Shown: positions 9,274 to 17,376 of the stretch, piece after piece | Layout: every line of letters starts with the position of its first letter | Numbering within the stretch: the first letter of the stretch is position 1 | Assembly (NCBI GenBank): GCA_963808775.1 | Contig: CAWEGR010000005.1 | Span: forward strand, 434,001-498,000 | DNA from: JACVRW01 sp963808775 | GTDB lineage: Bacteria > Actinomycetota > Thermoleophilia > Solirubrobacterales > Thermoleophilaceae | DNA length: 64,000 nucleotides | Direction of reading: 5' to 3' | Program-made: the position numbers and the translations under genes | The notes under the pieces: model-generated | Seen by the model: the letters and a program-made list of their open reading frames with translations, nothing else | Databases searched by the model: none | Told to the model about the DNA's origin: nothing

Positions 9274-10170
9274 ATGGCCAACCTGAAGGACATCCGCGGC
9301 CGCATCGGCTCGGTCAAGAACATCCGCAAGATCACGCGCGCGATGGAGATGATCTCCGCCGCCCGCCTGCGTCGCGCGGAGCAGCGGATCGAGCAGATGC
9401 GCCCCTACGCGGACGCCATCAGGCGGATGACCGCGCGCGCCTCGCAGGCCGCCGACAACGTGCCGAGCCTGCCGATCCTCCAGGAGCGTGAGTCGATCGA
9501 GACGGTCGGGCTCCTGCTGATCACGGGCGACCGCGGGCTCGCCGGCCCGTTCAACTCGCAGATCGTGCGCGCCGGCAACCGGCGCGCCGCCGAGCTGCGC
9601 GCGGACGGCAAGGAGGTGCTCTGGTACGCCGTGGGCCGCCGCGGCGTGTCGTCCCTCCAGTTCCGCGAGCTGCCGCTCGGCGGCTCCTGGACGGGGTTCA
9701 CCGACAGGCCGGCGTTCGCCGACGCCCGCGACGTGGCCGACGGGGTCGCCGCCGCCTACGTGGACGGCAAGGTCGACCGCGTCGAGGTCATCTACAACCA
9801 CTACCTCTCGCCGGTCCGCCAGGAGGTCGAGGAGGAGACGCTCCTCCCGCTCCAGCAGGCCGACGTGATCGACGAGGACGCCGGCGACGAGGAGGGCAGC
9901 CCCGAGTCGCGCGCGCTCTGGATCTACGAGCCCGACCCCGAGGAGATCCTCGCCCGGCTCGTGCCCGACTACGTCGAGATCTCGATCTACAGGGCGCTGC
10001 TCGAATCGACCGCATCCGAGCACGGCGCCCGCATGAGCGCCATGCGCAACGCATCAGACAACGCCGCAGAGCTCATCGACGACCTGACCCTCGCCGCGAA
10101 CCGCCAGCGCCAGGCGGAGATCACGCAGGAGATCATGGAGGTCGTCGCCGGGGCCGAGGGACTTCGATAG
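9274..10170 (+). CDS. atpG: ATP synthase F1 subunit gamma
   Basis: 298-residue central rotor shaft. The N-terminal helix shows the classic IRGRIGSVKNIRKITRAMEM, and the C-terminal helix shows the conserved ALLESTASEHGARMSAM and AAELIDDLTLAANRQRQAEI, with the family end motif EITQEIMEVVAGAEGL. An acidic insert (DVIDEDAGDEEGSPE) occurs in the central globular domain and is typical in length for actinobacterial gamma. It follows atpA without a gap and precedes atpD by 9 nt that include GGGAG. Confidence 0.96.
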   Translation: MANLKDIRGRIGSVKNIRKITRAMEMISAARLRRAEQRIEQMRPYADAIRRMTARASQAADNVPSLPILQERESIETVGLLLITGDRGLAGPFNSQIVRAGNRRAAELRADGKEVLWYAVGRRGVSSLQFRELPLGGSWTGFTDRPAFADARDVADGVAAAYVDGKVDRVEVIYNHYLSPVRQEVEEETLLPLQQADVIDEDAGDEEGSPESRALWIYEPDPEEILARLVPDYVEISIYRALLESTASEHGARMSAMRNASDNAAELIDDLTLAANRQRQAEITQEIMEVVAGAEGLR

Positions 10171-10179
10171 GGAGAACAG

Positions 10180-11697
10180 ATGGAAGCAGCGACACAGACA
10201 CCGCAGGCTGAGAGCACGACCGGCAGCACCGGGACCGTCGAGGAGGTCCAGGGCGTGGTCGTCGAGGTGGCCTTCCCGGCCGGCGAGCTGCCCGAGATCT
10301 ACAACGCGCTCGAGATCGAGCTCGACGCCGCGGGCGAGGAGGGCAACGCCACCCGCCTCGTGCTCGAGGTCCAGCAGCACCTCGGCGACGATCGGATCCG
10401 CGCGGTCGCGATGGACGCCACCGACGGTCTCGCGCGCGGGACCAAGGTGGTCGACACCGGTGGCCCGATCACCGTCCCGGTCGGCAAGGGCGTGCTCGGC
10501 CGCATCTTCAACCTGCTCGGGGACCCGATCGACGGCGCCGGAGACGTGGAGGCCGAGGAGCGCTGGCCGATCCACCGGCCCGCCCCGGACGTCGAGGACC
10601 TCACGCCGACGCGCGAGATCTTCGAGACGGGCATCAAGGTCGTCGACCTGCTCGCCCCCTACGCCAAGGGCGGCAAGGTGGGCCTGTTCGGCGGCGCCGG
10701 GGTCGGCAAGACCGTGCTGATCCAGGAGCTGATCAACAACATCGCCCAGGAGCACGGCGGCCTGTCGGCCTTCTGCGGCGTCGGCGAGCGCTCGCGCGAG
10801 GGCAACGACCTCTGGCTCGAGATGACGGAGTCGGGCGTCATCGACAAGACGATGCTCGTGTTCGGCCAGATGAACGAGCCGCCCGGCGCGCGCATGCGCG
10901 TCGCGCTGTCCGGCCTGACGATGGCGGAGTACTTCCGCGAGCAGGGCGGCCAGGACGTGCTGCTCTTCATCGACAACATCTTCCGCTTCGTCCAGGCGGG
11001 CTCCGAGGTGTCGGCGCTGCTCGGCCGGATGCCCTCGCAGGTGGGCTACCAGCCGACGCTCGAGACCGAGATGGGCCAGCTCCAGGAGCGGATCACCTCG
11101 ACGCGGCAGGGCTCGGTCACGTCCGTGCAGGCGATCTACGTGCCCGCCGACGACCTCACCGATCCCGCGCCGGCGTCGGTGTTCGCGCACCTGAACGCCA
11201 CCACGGTGCTCTCGCGCGCGATCTCGGAGAAGGGCATCTACCCGGCCGTCGACCCGCTCGACTCGACCTCCACGATCCTCAAGCCCGACATCGTGGGCGA
11301 GGAGCACTTCCAGGTCGCCAACTCCGTGCGCGAGATCCTGCAGCGCTACAAGGAGCTGCAGGACATCATCGCCATCCTCGGCATCGACGAGCTCTCGGAC
11401 GAGGACAAGATCACCGTGCAGCGCGCCCGCAAGGTGGAGCGCTTCCTCTCGCAGCCGTTCTTCGTGGCCGAGCAGTTCACGGGCCTGTCCGGCAAGTACG
11501 TGCCGGTCGAGGAGACGGTCCGCTCGTTCAAGGAGATCATCGAGGGCAAGCACGACGAGATCCCCGAGCGCGCCTTCCTGCTGAAGGGCACGATCGAGGA
11601 GGTCGTCGAGGCCGCCCGCGGCGCCCGCGAGGAGGAGCAGGTCGAGGAGAAGGACGCCGAGGAGAGCTCCTCGGACGAGGCCGATGGCGAGGAGTAA
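10180..11697 (+). CDS. atpD: ATP synthase F1 subunit beta (catalytic)
   Basis: 505-residue catalytic subunit that makes or hydrolyses ATP. The P-loop GGAGVGKT lies at about residues 171-178, followed by GVGERSREGNDL with the catalytic Glu, LLFIDNIFRF (Walker B) and the DELSEED-equivalent DELSDEDK. N-terminal residues 1-20 (Thr/Ser/Gln-rich) and the C-terminal Glu/Asp-rich tail (from GAREEEQVEEKDAEESS) extend beyond the usual core. The 3' end overlaps atpC by 14 nt, so the two are translationally coupled. Confidence 0.97.
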   Translation: MEAATQTPQAESTTGSTGTVEEVQGVVVEVAFPAGELPEIYNALEIELDAAGEEGNATRLVLEVQQHLGDDRIRAVAMDATDGLARGTKVVDTGGPITVPVGKGVLGRIFNLLGDPIDGAGDVEAEERWPIHRPAPDVEDLTPTREIFETGIKVVDLLAPYAKGGKVGLFGGAGVGKTVLIQELINNIAQEHGGLSAFCGVGERSREGNDLWLEMTESGVIDKTMLVFGQMNEPPGARMRVALSGLTMAEYFREQGGQDVLLFIDNIFRFVQAGSEVSALLGRMPSQVGYQPTLETEMGQLQERITSTRQGSVTSVQAIYVPADDLTDPAPASVFAHLNATTVLSRAISEKGIYPAVDPLDSTSTILKPDIVGEEHFQVANSVREILQRYKELQDIIAILGIDELSDEDKITVQRARKVERFLSQPFFVAEQFTGLSGKYVPVEETVRSFKEIIEGKHDEIPERAFLLKGTIEEVVEAARGAREEEQVEEKDAEESSSDEADGEE

Positions 11698-12097
11698 GTT
11701 CGAGGTCGAGGTCCTGACCCCCGAGGGTCAGGTCTTCGCGGACGAGGTGGAGATGGTCTCCACGCGCACGACCACCGGCTCGATCGGCATCCTCGCTCGC
11801 CACGCGCCGCTGATGGCGATCCTCGAGCCGACCGAGCTGCGCCTCTACAAGACGGAGTCGGACGTCGTGCGCTTCGCGCAGGGTGAGGGCTACCTGCAGG
11901 TGGTCGACAACCGCGCGCTCGTCCTCGTCGAGGACGCGATCGCGCCCGAGGACATCGACCGCGGCGCGTTCGAGGCCCGCCTGAAGGAGGCGCGCAACGT
12001 GATCGAGCGCGCCGAGGAGGAGTCCGAGGAGCGCGCCCGCGCCGAGCGCGAGGTCAAGCGCTACGAGGCGTTCCTCGAGGTGAGCTCGGGCTCCTAG
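11684..12097 (+). CDS. atpC: ATP synthase F1 subunit epsilon
   Basis: 137-residue epsilon subunit at the base of the rotor. The N-terminal beta-sandwich begins FEVEVLTPEGQVFADEVEMV and includes TGSIGILARHAPLMAIL, both conserved. The C-terminal helical arm (ARLKEARNVIERAEEESEER) can inhibit ATP hydrolysis in this family. The ATG at 11684 lies inside the atpD 3' end (14-nt overlap). It is the last gene of the operon and a GC-rich hairpin follows 11 nt after its stop. Confidence 0.93.
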   Translation: MARSKFEVEVLTPEGQVFADEVEMVSTRTTTGSIGILARHAPLMAILEPTELRLYKTESDVVRFAQGEGYLQVVDNRALVLVEDAIAPEDIDRGAFEARLKEARNVIERAEEESEERARAEREVKRYEAFLEVSSGS

Positions 12098-12107
12098 ACG
12101 TTTGCGG

Positions 12108-12132
12108 GCACCCGGCTCGGGGAGCCGGGTGC
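12108..12132 (+). terminator. GC-rich hairpin after atpC, directly before a permease start
   Basis: GCACCCGGCTC and GAGCCGGGTGC form a near-perfect 10-11 bp stem with a small GGG loop. There is no U-tract, as is common for high-GC terminators. The hairpin ends one base before the ATG at 12134, and its apical part carries GGGGAG, the only Shine-Dalgarno-like sequence for that gene, so it may also control translation. Confidence 0.55.
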
Positions 12133-12133
12133 A

Positions 12134-13507
12134 ATGGAAGCGCAGGCCGCCCGCGCGCAGGAGAAGCAGAGGAGCGACACCGAGTTCGGGCTCAAACGGG
12201 CGATCGGGCCCGGTCTGCTCACCGTCTTCATCGTCGGGGACATCCTCGGCGCGGGCATCTACGCGCTCGTGGGCGAGGTCGGCGCCGAGGTCGGCGGGGC
12301 GATCTGGACCGCGTTCCTGGCGGCGTTCGTGCTCGCCGTGTTCACGGCCTTCGCGTACGCCGAGCTCGTCTCGAAGTACCCGCGGGCCGCCGGTGCCGCG
12401 CTCTACACGCATAAGGCGTTCGGCCGGCCCTTCTTCACCTTCATGATCGCGTTCGCCGTGATGTCCTCGGGGATCGCGTCGGCCAGCACGCTCGCGCGCG
12501 CCTTCGCGGGCGACTACCTGTCGGAGTTCGTCGACCTGCCGATCGTGCTCGCCGCGATCGCATTCATCCTGATCGTCGCGGCGATCAACCTGCGCGGCAT
12601 CTCCGAGTCGGTCAAGGTCAACCTGGTGCTGACCTCGATCGAGGTCTTCGGCCTGGTCCTGATCGTGGTCATCGGCGTCGCGGCGCTCGGCGAGGGCTCG
12701 GGCGACATGGGGCGCAACTTCGAGTTCAAGGACGGCGAGAGCGTCTTCGCCGCGATCGTGGCCGGCACCGCGCTCTCCTTCTACGCGATGATCGGCTTCG
12801 AGGACTCGGTCAACGTGGCCGAGGAGACGAAGAACCCCTCGCGCGTGTTCCCGCGCGCGCTGTTCACAGGGCTCGCGATCGCCGGGGTGCTGTACCTGCT
12901 CGTGACGCTGACCGCCTCGTACGTCGTGCCGACCGGCCAGCTGGCGGGCTCGGACGCTCCCCTGCTCGAGGTGGTCGAGCAGGGCCCGCTCGGCATCTCG
13001 ACGAAGCTGTTCGCGTTCATCGCGCTGATGGCGGTGGCCAACAGCGCCCTCATCAACATGATCATGGCGTCGCGAATCGTCTACGGCATGGCGGACCAGG
13101 CCATCCTCGACCGCGTGTTCGGACGGGTGCTGCCCGCGCGGCGCACGCCCTGGGTCGCGATCGGGTTCACGACGCTGATCGCATGCGCGCTGATCGCCAC
13201 CGGGGACCTGTCGACGCTCGCGGACACGACGGTCGTGCTGCTCCTGACCGTGTTCACGGTCGTCAACGTCGCCGTGCTCGTGCTGCGCCGCGACCCGGTG
13301 GATCACGAGCACTTCCACGCGCCCTCGGTCTTCCCGGTGCTCGGCTCGGTCGTGGCGGTGGCGCTGCTCGTCGACACCGCGAGCGACGACCCGGCGGTGC
13401 TGCTGCGGGCGGGCCTGCTGCTGGTGCTGGGCGCGTTCCTGTGGCTCGTGCACCGGCTGCTGGCGGGCCCGCAGGAGGAGATCGAGGCCGAGCGGCTGCG
13501 CGGCTGA
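12134..13507 (+). CDS. APC-family amino acid permease
   Basis: 457-residue transporter with about 12 membrane segments of the amino acid-polyamine-organocation superfamily. The first helix has the discontinuous glycine motif GDILGAGIYALVGEVG that binds the amino-acid backbone in APC transporters. SKYPRAAGAALYTHKAFGRP and FYAMIGFEDSVNVAEETKNP are further family motifs. The substrate cannot be told. The start at 12134 is the only usable one before the first helix and it follows the hairpin by one base. It ends 30 bp before a DMT-type transporter in the same direction, which has its own -10-like element. Confidence 0.85.
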   Translation: MEAQAARAQEKQRSDTEFGLKRAIGPGLLTVFIVGDILGAGIYALVGEVGAEVGGAIWTAFLAAFVLAVFTAFAYAELVSKYPRAAGAALYTHKAFGRPFFTFMIAFAVMSSGIASASTLARAFAGDYLSEFVDLPIVLAAIAFILIVAAINLRGISESVKVNLVLTSIEVFGLVLIVVIGVAALGEGSGDMGRNFEFKDGESVFAAIVAGTALSFYAMIGFEDSVNVAEETKNPSRVFPRALFTGLAIAGVLYLLVTLTASYVVPTGQLAGSDAPLLEVVEQGPLGISTKLFAFIALMAVANSALINMIMASRIVYGMADQAILDRVFGRVLPARRTPWVAIGFTTLIACALIATGDLSTLADTTVVLLLTVFTVVNVAVLVLRRDPVDHEHFHAPSVFPVLGSVVAVALLVDTASDDPAVLLRAGLLLVLGAFLWLVHRLLAGPQEEIEAERLRG

Positions 13508-13522
13508 GCCCGGCATCACCTA

Positions 13523-13528
13523 TAGGGT
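13523..13528 (+). promoter_or_regulatory. putative leaderless-type -10 (TAGGGT)
   Basis: Within cctatagggt, ending 9 nt before the ATG at 13538. No Shine-Dalgarno is present between it and the start, so the mRNA probably begins at or near the start codon. Confidence 0.4.
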
Positions 13529-13537
13529 CGCGCGAGC

Positions 13538-14389
13538 ATGGCTGTGATCCTGGCCCTCGCGGCCGCTCTCCTGTTCGCGCTCGGCATGGTCCTGCAGGCG
13601 CAGGTGGCCTCGAAGGCGAGCGAGGAGGAGGCCCGCGGCATGGGCTTCCTGGTGCAGCTCGCCCGCAAGCCGCGCTGGCTCGCCGGAATCGCGGCCGACG
13701 CTCTCGGCTTCGTCGCCCAGGCATGGGCGCTCGCCATCGGGCGGCTGGTGGTGGTGCAGCCGCTGCTCGCCACCGCCGTCGTGTTCGCGCTGCCGCTGAA
13801 CGCGAAGATGGGTGGGAAGCACGTCTCGCGGCGCGAGATCCTGGCGGCGATCGCCGTGACTGTCGGGCTCGGCGTGTTCCTCGTCGTCGCCGACCCGACC
13901 GGCGGCGTGAGCAACCCGAACGCGACGGAGTGGATCGTCTCGTTCGCCGTCTGCGGCGGCATCTCGGTGGCGCTCGTGATCGCGGCGCGCGGCCGGACAC
14001 CGTCCCACCGGGCGGCGATGCTCGGCACCGCGGCGGGCATCCTGTTCGGGCTCAGCGCGGCGCTCACCAAGACCACGGTCGACCAGTTCGAGGACGGCAT
14101 CCTGACGATGCTGGAGAACTGGCAGGTCTATGCGCTGATCGTCGTCGGCTGGGTGAGCATGACGATGAGCCAGGCCGCGCTCCAGACGAACGCGCTCGCG
14201 CCGGCGGTCGCCACGCAGATGGCGCTCGACCCGATCGCGAGCGTGCTGCTGGGGACGCTCGCGTTCGAGGAGACGATTCACGAGACGACCGCCACCGTGC
14301 TCGTCTGCCTCGCGGCCTTCGGCGTGATGCTCGTCGGGCTCGTCTACCTGGCCCTGCACCAGGACGATCAGCCCTCGTCCTCCTCCTGA
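13538..14389 (+). CDS. DMT-superfamily (EamA/NIPA-like) membrane transporter
   Basis: 283-residue protein with nine or ten membrane helices arranged as two repeats, as in drug/metabolite or NIPA-type magnesium transporters. The N-terminus (MAVILALAAALLFALGMVLQ) and the second-half segment AAGILFGLSAALTKTTVDQF correspond to the repeated EamA helices. LDPIASVLLGTLAFEETI matches the late conserved region of EamA proteins. Substrate unknown. The last 22 nt overlap the 3' end of the convergent permease gene. Confidence 0.75.
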   Translation: MAVILALAAALLFALGMVLQAQVASKASEEEARGMGFLVQLARKPRWLAGIAADALGFVAQAWALAIGRLVVVQPLLATAVVFALPLNAKMGGKHVSRREILAAIAVTVGLGVFLVVADPTGGVSNPNATEWIVSFAVCGGISVALVIAARGRTPSHRAAMLGTAAGILFGLSAALTKTTVDQFEDGILTMLENWQVYALIVVGWVSMTMSQAALQTNALAPAVATQMALDPIASVLLGTLAFEETIHETTATVLVCLAAFGVMLVGLVYLALHQDDQPSSSS

Positions 14390-15807
14390 GCGAGCGAGGC
14401 GAACTTCTCGTTCGTGTGGGTGCGGGCGTAGGTGAAGAAGATCGTCAGGCCGATCACGAGCCAGATCGCGAGCCGGATCCAGGTGTCGATCGGCAGCGTG
14501 ACCATCAGGCCGAGCGCGCTCAGGAGGCCGAGTCCGGCCACCAGGTGCACCGCCGGCACCCGGAACGGCCGCTCGACGTCGGGGTGCGTGCGGCGCAGGA
14601 CCAGCACGCCGGCGCAGACGATCATGAAGGCGAGCAGCGTCCCGATCGACACGAGCTCGCCGAGCACGTCGATCGGCAGCAGCGCGGCCACGATCCCGCC
14701 GGCCGCGCCGCACAGGATCGTGGTGAACACCGGCGTCTTGAAGCGCGGGCTGACGCGGTTGAACGCGCCGGGGAGCATGCCGTCGGCGGACATGCGCATC
14801 AGGATGCGCGTCTGCCCGTAGAACGTGACCAGCACGGTCGAGAAGAGGCCGACCACGGCGCCGACGGAGAGCGCCTCGTCGAGCCAGTTCGCTCCCGAAC
14901 CCTCCGTCTTGACCGCCTCTGACAGCGGGTCCGCGACGTTCAGCTTCTCGTACGGCACGATGCCGGTCAGCACCAGGCCGATCGCCACGTACAGGACGGT
15001 CGAGATCAGCACGGTCCCGAGCAGGCCGATCGGGACCGTGCGCTGCGGGTTGCGCGCCTCGCCGGCCGCGGTCGAGACCGCATCGAAGCCGACGTAGGCG
15101 AAGAACACGACCCCGGCGCCGCGGATGATCCCCGACGCCCCGAAGTCGCCGAAGGTCCCGTCGTTCGCGGGCACGAAGGGGGTCCAGTTCGACGTGTCGA
15201 CGGCGAACGCCCCCACGGCCACGAACAGCAGCAGCACCACGATCTTGAGCGCCACGATCGCGTTGTTGACGTTCGCCGACTGGCGCGTGCCGACCACGAG
15301 CAGCGCCGTGGTCGCGGCCACGACGATCATCGCCGGCAGGTTGAACCAGCCGCTGTTGTCCCCGAAGGGGGGCGCGGACAGGTCGTTCGGGACGCTGATG
15401 CCGATCGTCTCGAGGAAGCTCACCGCGTAGCCCGCCCAGCCCACGGCCACCGTCGAGGCCGCGAACAGGTACTCGAGCAGCAGGTCCCAGCCGATGAACC
15501 ACGCCAGGAAGACGCCGAACGCCGCGTAGGCGTACGAGTACGTCGAGCCGGCGATCGGGATCATCGCCGCGAGCTCCGCGTAACAGATCGCCGTGAGACC
15601 GGCGGCGAGGCCGGCGAGGATGAACGAGATGATCACGGCAGGCCCCGCGTACTCCGCGGCTGCCGTGCCGGTGGTGACGAAGATGCCGGCCCCGACGACG
15701 CTCGCGATGCCGAGCGTGGTGAGGCTGAAGGCGCCCATCGCGGCGCCGTCGAGGCGCCTGCGGTCCTTCTTCGCCTGGATCAGGATCGTCTCGAGGCGGT
15801 CGGCCAC
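14368..15807 (-). CDS. APC-family amino acid permease (cationic amino acid transporter type)
   Basis: 479-residue permease with 12 or more membrane helices, closest in motif content to YfnA/CAT-type transporters. First helix motif: GIASVVGAGIFVTTGTAA. Others: AMIPIAGSTYSYAYAAFG, FFAYVGFDAVSTAAGEARNP and YGQTRILMRMSADGMLP, the last three being hallmarks of the CAT subgroup. Substrate probably an amino acid, possibly basic. The GTG at 15807 (VADRLETILIQAKKDRRRL) gives a normal cytoplasmic N-terminus. The upstream continuation of the frame is antisense to lysS and is rejected. Divergent from lysS. Confidence 0.88.
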   Translation of the reverse strand: MADRLETILIQAKKDRRRLDGAAMGAFSLTTLGIASVVGAGIFVTTGTAAAEYAGPAVIISFILAGLAAGLTAICYAELAAMIPIAGSTYSYAYAAFGVFLAWFIGWDLLLEYLFAASTVAVGWAGYAVSFLETIGISVPNDLSAPPFGDNSGWFNLPAMIVVAATTALLVVGTRQSANVNNAIVALKIVVLLLFVAVGAFAVDTSNWTPFVPANDGTFGDFGASGIIRGAGVVFFAYVGFDAVSTAAGEARNPQRTVPIGLLGTVLISTVLYVAIGLVLTGIVPYEKLNVADPLSEAVKTEGSGANWLDEALSVGAVVGLFSTVLVTFYGQTRILMRMSADGMLPGAFNRVSPRFKTPVFTTILCGAAGGIVAALLPIDVLGELVSIGTLLAFMIVCAGVLVLRRTHPDVERPFRVPAVHLVAGLGLLSALGLMVTLPIDTWIRLAIWLVIGLTIFFTYARTHTNEKFASLAQEEDEG

Positions 15808-15843
15808 GGCCGCAGCTTGACCGACACGGCGGAGGGATTCAGG

Positions 15844-17376
15844 ATGCCGGACATGGACTTCCTCGCGCGCGAGCGCGCGCAGCGCCTCGCGAAGCAGGAG
15901 CGTCTCCAGGCACGCGACGGCGGTCCGGCGTACACGTTCGACCGCGATCACACGCTCGCCGAGGTGCGCGGCGAGTTCGACTCGATCGCCACCGGCGCGG
16001 AGGGTGACGGCACGGTCCGGATCGCCGGGCGGATCATGCTGCTGCGCCGCCACGGCGGCCTCGTGTTCGCGAACGTGAAGGACCAGACGGGCACGCTGCA
16101 GCTCCTGTTCTCGGGCTCGGACGGCGTGCTCGACGGCACCGGCGACCTCGACCGCGGCGACTGGATCGGCGTCGCCGGCACGCCGATGCGCACCCGCAGC
16201 GGGGAGCTCTCGCTGCGCGTGCGCGAGTGGCGGCTGCTCACGAAGTCGCTGCGCGCCCTGCCGGACAAGCACCGCGGGCTCACGGACGTCGACACGCGCC
16301 TGCGCCAGCGCTATCTCGACCTGATCGTCAACCCGGACTCGCGCCGCGTGTTCGACATCCGCTCCGCGGTGATCGCCTCCGTGCGCGGCACGCTGACGGG
16401 GCGCGGCTTCACCGAGGTCGAGACGCCCGTGCTCGACGCCGCGGCGGGCGGGGCGGCCGCGCGCCCGTTCATCACCCACCACAACGCGCTCGACATCGAC
16501 ATGTACATGCGGATCGCGCTCGAGCTGCCGCTCAAGCGGCTCGTGGTCGGCGGGTTCGAGCGCGTCTTCGAGATCGGCCGCGTGTTCCGCAACGAGGGCC
16601 TCGATACGCGCCACAACCCGGAGTTCACGCTGCTCGAGGCCTACCAGGCGCTCGGCGACTACCACGACATGATGGATCTCGTCGAGGCCATCTGCTCGGA
16701 GGCCGCCGTCGCGGCCGGGGAGTCCGCCACGGACCTGTCGCCCCCCTGGCGGCGCGTGACGATGGCCGACCTGATCGAGGAGACGAACGGCGTGCGCATG
16801 CACCCGTCGATGCCGATCGAGGAGGCGCGCGCGATCTGCGACCGCCTGAACGTGCCGTACGAGTCGGGCTGGGGCGCCGGCCGGCTGATGTCCGAGGTCT
16901 ACGACGAGACGTGCGAGAGCACGCTGACGGCCCCGACCTTCGTCTACGACTACCCGCGCGAGGTGTCCCCGCTCGCCCGCGCGCACCGCTCCGACCCCGA
17001 CCTGGTCGAGCGCTTCGAGGCGGTGGTCGCCGGGCGCGAGCTCGCCAACGCCTACTCGGAGCTGAACGACGCGGTCGACCAGCGCGCGCGCTTCGAGGCC
17101 GAGGCCGCCGCGAAGGCGGCCGGCGACGAGGAGGCGGAGGGCCTCGACGAGGACTACGTGCGCGCGCTCGAGTACGGGTTGCCGCCGACGGGCGGGCTCG
17201 GCATCGGCCTCGACCGGCTCGTGATGCTGATCTCGGGGGCGCCGGCGATCCGCGACGTCATCCTGTTTCCCGACGATGCGGCCGGAGCCGGGGACGGCGC
17301 CGCGCTCCATTCGCGCGGGCCTGTCGTCCGGTGGGGTCCCGACAGCGGCGATGATGGCGTCGCCGGAGCCGGATGA
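15844..17376 (+). CDS. lysS: class II lysyl-tRNA synthetase
   Basis: 510-residue enzyme that charges tRNA-Lys. The N-terminal OB fold (VRIAGRIMLLRRHGGLVFA) is followed by the class II core: motif 2 FRNEGLDTRHNPEFTLLEAY and motif 3 GLGIGLDRLVML. Start is the ATG at 15844, with GGAGG 8 nt upstream. A TTG at 15817 is less likely. The usual family end is near DVILFP. Here another 30 or so residues of low-complexity Gly/Ala/Asp sequence follow, overlapping the next gene, so the natural stop may differ. The downstream neighbour is an MprF-like lysyl-transferase homologue, the same pair of functions that mycobacterial LysX combines in one protein, so this synthetase may serve lipid modification as well as translation. 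Confidence 0.93.
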   Translation: MPDMDFLARERAQRLAKQERLQARDGGPAYTFDRDHTLAEVRGEFDSIATGAEGDGTVRIAGRIMLLRRHGGLVFANVKDQTGTLQLLFSGSDGVLDGTGDLDRGDWIGVAGTPMRTRSGELSLRVREWRLLTKSLRALPDKHRGLTDVDTRLRQRYLDLIVNPDSRRVFDIRSAVIASVRGTLTGRGFTEVETPVLDAAAGGAAARPFITHHNALDIDMYMRIALELPLKRLVVGGFERVFEIGRVFRNEGLDTRHNPEFTLLEAYQALGDYHDMMDLVEAICSEAAVAAGESATDLSPPWRRVTMADLIEETNGVRMHPSMPIEEARAICDRLNVPYESGWGAGRLMSEVYDETCESTLTAPTFVYDYPREVSPLARAHRSDPDLVERFEAVVAGRELANAYSELNDAVDQRARFEAEAAAKAAGDEEAEGLDEDYVRALEYGLPPTGGLGIGLDRLVMLISGAPAIRDVILFPDDAAGAGDGAALHSRGPVVRWGPDSGDDGVAGAG

